NCBI GenBank assembly: GCA_031554725.1
Contig: JAVBUZ010000193.1
Coordinates: 1 to 16,643, forward strand
Direction of reading: 5' to 3'
DNA from: JAVBUZ01 sp031554725
GTDB lineage: Bacteria > Bacillota > Clostridia > Lachnospirales > Lachnospiraceae
Length of the DNA: 16,643 bases
The number at the start of each line of letters is the position of its first letter. Within the stretch, counting starts at the first letter, position 1. Position numbers and translations under genes: made by a program. Shown one piece after another: positions 14,272 to 16,643 of the stretch. The notes under the pieces were generated by a model. The model ran no database searches. It was given only the letters and a program-made list of their open reading frames with translations, and was not told the DNA's origin.

Positions 14272-16044
14272 CTAATTTTGTTCCTCATAATCATATGGAA
14301 TCGTTATCGTAGATATTGTTTTTGCATTTTCCCCTCTAATATCTAGCCCGTATTCTTCTCCATATATAATCTTTAGTCTTCTATTTACATTGCGAATGCC
14401 TAGTGATATATGCTTTTCTTCTTCATCACGAACCTCACCACTAAGTAGATACGCAATTTTTTCCTTATCCACTTCTGATAAGGAAGCATCATTACAGACT
14501 TCAATATAAACCTTGTCCTCTTTTATATAAACATTAAGCTCAACCATACCGCTCTTATTGCTGGCTACTCCATGCTCTACTGCATTTTCCACAATCGGCT
14601 GTACAATTAGAAGTGGAATTTGCACTCTAAGCAAGGCTTCATCCACATTTCTCTTTACAAAAAATCTATCACCAAATCTTCTTCCTATAATATATAAGTA
14701 TGCATCCACATAGGTTAGCTCTTCTTCCAGACTGACAAGGCTTCTCTGCTTTCGATTTAGTGTGGCATTAAGCATGGTTGCCAATGCTTCAATCATAGCA
14801 CTAATATTTTCTTCCCCTTTAATTCTTGCTTCCCAGTTAATAATTTCCAAGGTGTTATTTAGGAAATGAGGATTAATTTGAGATTGCAGTGCCTTGATAT
14901 TGGCATCCCTTAGTGCTAGCTCCTCTAAATATATCTTCTCAAACTGATATTGTAACTCCTTTGACATGGAGTTGAAAGACTTATTCAAATGTTCAAATTC
15001 CTCACTTGTGCTTTCCCCCGCCACTTCAAGTCCATACTTTCCTTGGGTAATTTGGGTGGTTACTGCTATCAGCTTAGAAACTGGCTTACTTACCTTTGAA
15101 ATAAAGAACTTTACAATCATAAAAATCAGTGGAATTGAGAATATCATAACCACAATTAGCGCATAACGAACCATAAATAACGCATCGATAATTGTTGCCT
15201 TATCTAACTTAACCAAATAAGCAATTTTTTGACTGCCCTCCTGCTGTACATTATATACATACGCATAATCAGAGGTATGAATATATACACTTTTATCCGT
15301 GTAATCCTCTAAATTGTGTAAGTCAAAGCTTTCATCTATTTCCATTCCAAGCAAGGGCTTTCCATCTAAAAATATCTCATACTCTAACGCCCCCCAAATA
15401 CTAGTTAAGCTGTCAAAAATAGTAATTGGTTCTAGCTCAAGAATAATCATACCATAGGGTCTAAACATGTTATTAACCAAGTTTCTAATCAAATACACAT
15501 GTCCATCAATCTCATAAATTCTTGTTTGGGTATCCATTTGCAGGCTAAGAATTAGCACATCTGGCTGCACATACTTTGCAAAAAAATTTACTCTATCATA
15601 GCCGCCTGTTCCCATATTTTCATCTTTGTAGGTGTTATATGTATAATACACATCCTTTTGACTATCGTAAAAGAAAATCATAGCACTTAAAAGATTCCCA
15701 TTATACTTATATTGATCATTTAAAAAGTTGGTAACCTCCGTATAAAGTACTGCCCTACTTCCACCCTTTTTGTTTTCATTATAACTTTCATATACCGTTT
15801 TATTATAGGAGGCCGCCTTAGACGTTGCTACAATGTCGTCTAAATGTATTTCACATATTTCAATTGCTTTGTCCGCTGAAATATGAATTGTTTTTTCAAT
15901 TTGAGAATTGATAGTAGAAGAAACCATATATAATAACCATGTCGTTATAAGCGTCAGTGGAAGGAGCCAGCCTAATAAAAGCATACCTAGCATGCTCCAC
16001 TGTAATGGCAATTTTTTCTTTTTTCTTTTCGCACATGCTTTCAT
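14272..16044 (-). CDS. YesM/LytS-type sensor histidine kinase
   Basis: The 590-residue protein has TM1 (about 17-42), a large extracytoplasmic sensor region (43-285), TM2 (about 287-313), HAMP (about 314-367), a His_kinase domain with the phospho-acceptor His393 in QINPHFLNNTLE, and an ATPase domain with N box PIVENAVEHG (about 483-492). The ATPase G1 box is degenerate: where DNGxG is normal it reads CNDASL, and the G2 box reads SLGIRN. SD-like GGAAAGGA precedes ATG. It is the first gene of the operon with the binding protein and response regulator, and presumably phosphorylates the latter when the extracellular region, alone or with the binding protein, meets its ligand. Confidence 0.95.
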   Translation of the reverse strand: MKACAKRKKKKLPLQWSMLGMLLLGWLLPLTLITTWLLYMVSSTINSQIEKTIHISADKAIEICEIHLDDIVATSKAASYNKTVYESYNENKKGGSRAVLYTEVTNFLNDQYKYNGNLLSAMIFFYDSQKDVYYTYNTYKDENMGTGGYDRVNFFAKYVQPDVLILSLQMDTQTRIYEIDGHVYLIRNLVNNMFRPYGMIILELEPITIFDSLTSIWGALEYEIFLDGKPLLGMEIDESFDLHNLEDYTDKSVYIHTSDYAYVYNVQQEGSQKIAYLVKLDKATIIDALFMVRYALIVVMIFSIPLIFMIVKFFISKVSKPVSKLIAVTTQITQGKYGLEVAGESTSEEFEHLNKSFNSMSKELQYQFEKIYLEELALRDANIKALQSQINPHFLNNTLEIINWEARIKGEENISAMIEALATMLNATLNRKQRSLVSLEEELTYVDAYLYIIGRRFGDRFFVKRNVDEALLRVQIPLLIVQPIVENAVEHGVASNKSGMVELNVYIKEDKVYIEVCNDASLSEVDKEKIAYLLSGEVRDEEEKHISLGIRNVNRRLKIIYGEEYGLDIRGENAKTISTITIPYDYEEQN

Positions 16045-16064
16045 TATATATCCTTTCCAAATAC

Positions 16065-16103
16065 ATAAAACAGCTCTCTGCTATATATTATAGCAAAGAA
16101 CTG
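16065..16103 (-). terminator. Phosphohexomutase terminator overlapping a possible kinase-operon promoter
   Basis: In RNA sense, cagttctttgcta (16103-16091) pairs with tagcagagagctg (16083-16071) with a 7-base loop, followed by a modest U-run (16070-16065). This fits a terminator for the upstream phosphohexomutase. The 5' arm and loop also contain an extended -10, TGCTATAAT (TATAAT at 16092-16087), which could start the histidine kinase transcript about 36 bases before its ATG. Confidence 0.6.
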
Positions 16104-16123
16104 CCTTATTAAAAACATATTTG

Positions 16124-16643
16124 TTAATTTAATTTCAAATATTCCTCATATATTTCACTTACTTTTTTTGCATCCTCTGGATTTGACATTTCACAGAAAA
16201 TTCTAAGAAGAGGTTCTGTGCCTGAAAAACGGGCAATTATCCATCCACCATTCTTAAAGTAAACCTTACTTCCGTCTAAGTGGGAAACATGATCTATCTC
16301 AAATGGCAATTCTGGAATCTGTTTTTGAACCATTAAGATATCCAGCATTTCTTCTTTTTTCTCTTGGCTAAATTTATAATCTCTTTCTTCCATAAATATT
16401 TCGCCGTATTCTGCTTCAATATCCTTATAAATTTCAGAGATTTTCTTTCCGGTTACTGCTATCATCTCTACTAAAAGTGCTGCTGCATATACACCATCTT
16501 TACCAAGAATATGACCCTGCACAGTTAAACCACCAGAAGATTCTCCGCCAATAATGGCACCTGTTTCATTCATCTTTGCGGAGATATGCTTAAAGCCGAC
16601 TGGTACTTCATAACAAACCTCGCCAAAGCTTTCGGCAACTTTA
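16124..16643 (-). CDS. Phosphoglucomutase/phosphomannomutase, C-terminal part (N-terminus outside window)
   Basis: About 172 C-terminal residues of an alpha-D-phosphohexomutase are present. Two family landmarks are clear: the sugar-binding loop IIGGESSGGL (GEESGG in many relatives) and the phosphate-binding loop ARFSGTEPLLRIF in the final domain. The enzyme moves phosphate between C1 and C6 of hexose phosphates, feeding glycolysis or cell-wall precursor synthesis. Glucose against mannose preference cannot be settled from this part; GGESSGG is common in phosphoglucomutase-like members of Clostridia. The reading frame is open to the window edge at 16643, ahead of K-V-A-E-S-F-G-E. It ends at TAA 16126-16124, followed by the hairpin at 16071-16103. 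Confidence 0.93.
   Translation of the reverse strand, partial: KVAESFGEVCYEVPVGFKHISAKMNETGAIIGGESSGGLTVQGHILGKDGVYAAALLVEMIAVTGKKISEIYKDIEAEYGEIFMEERDYKFSQEKKEEMLDILMVQKQIPELPFEIDHVSHLDGSKVYFKNGGWIIARFSGTEPLLRIFCEMSNPEDAKKVSEIYEEYLKLN

Overview
The window is AT-rich bacterial chromosome with strong Shine-Dalgarno sites (GGAGG type) and typical low-GC Gram-positive RNA regulation: a T-box ahead of thrS, an L20-type attenuator ahead of infC-rpmI-rplT, and an AUU start for infC. With the PadR-HAAS-DUF4097 cluster, a DUF1540 protein, a cytoplasmic Cu/Zn-SOD-like protein and a YesM/YesN-type two-component pair, this points to an anaerobic Clostridia member, most likely Lachnospiraceae-like. The genus cannot be told from the sequence alone.

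Layout. 1-499 (minus): 3'-truncated Cu/Zn superoxide dismutase family gene. 546-2757 (minus): a three-gene operon, padR-like repressor, 4-TM HAAS-domain membrane protein and a DUF4097 surface beta-solenoid with 12 SSG repeats. Its promoter overlaps a perfect 10-bp inverted repeat. 2819-2967: a three-way foldback sequence. 2979-3576: the remains of a merR gene and an aldo/keto reductase gene, each missing its 5' part and joined head to head. 3657-4703 (plus): an unrecognised lipoprotein. 4771-5902 (minus): infC-rpmI-rplT behind an attenuator leader and a consensus-like promoter. 6164-6484 (minus): a cysteine-rich DUF1540 protein. 6558-9404 (minus): thrS followed directly by an EamA/DMT transporter, controlled by a T-box. 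9898-11802 (plus): nagB-nagA, for N-acetylglucosamine-6-phosphate use. 11872-12025: a second long foldback. 12050-16044 (minus): histidine kinase, extracellular sugar-type binding lipoprotein and AraC-type response regulator, with no permease genes. 16124-16643 (minus): the C-terminal part of a phosphoglucomutase/phosphomannomutase.

How the genes work together. Much of the window is core translation (IF-3, L35, L20, ThrRS) and amino-sugar catabolism. The more individual parts are two probable envelope- or nutrient-sensing units. One is the PadR/HAAS/DUF4097 operon, a self-contained repressor plus membrane and surface sensor. The other is the kinase/binding-protein/regulator operon, which looks like a three-component sensor in which the binding protein presents ligand to the kinase and does not feed a transporter. 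No CRISPR array, tRNA, rRNA, IS transposase or prophage gene was seen.
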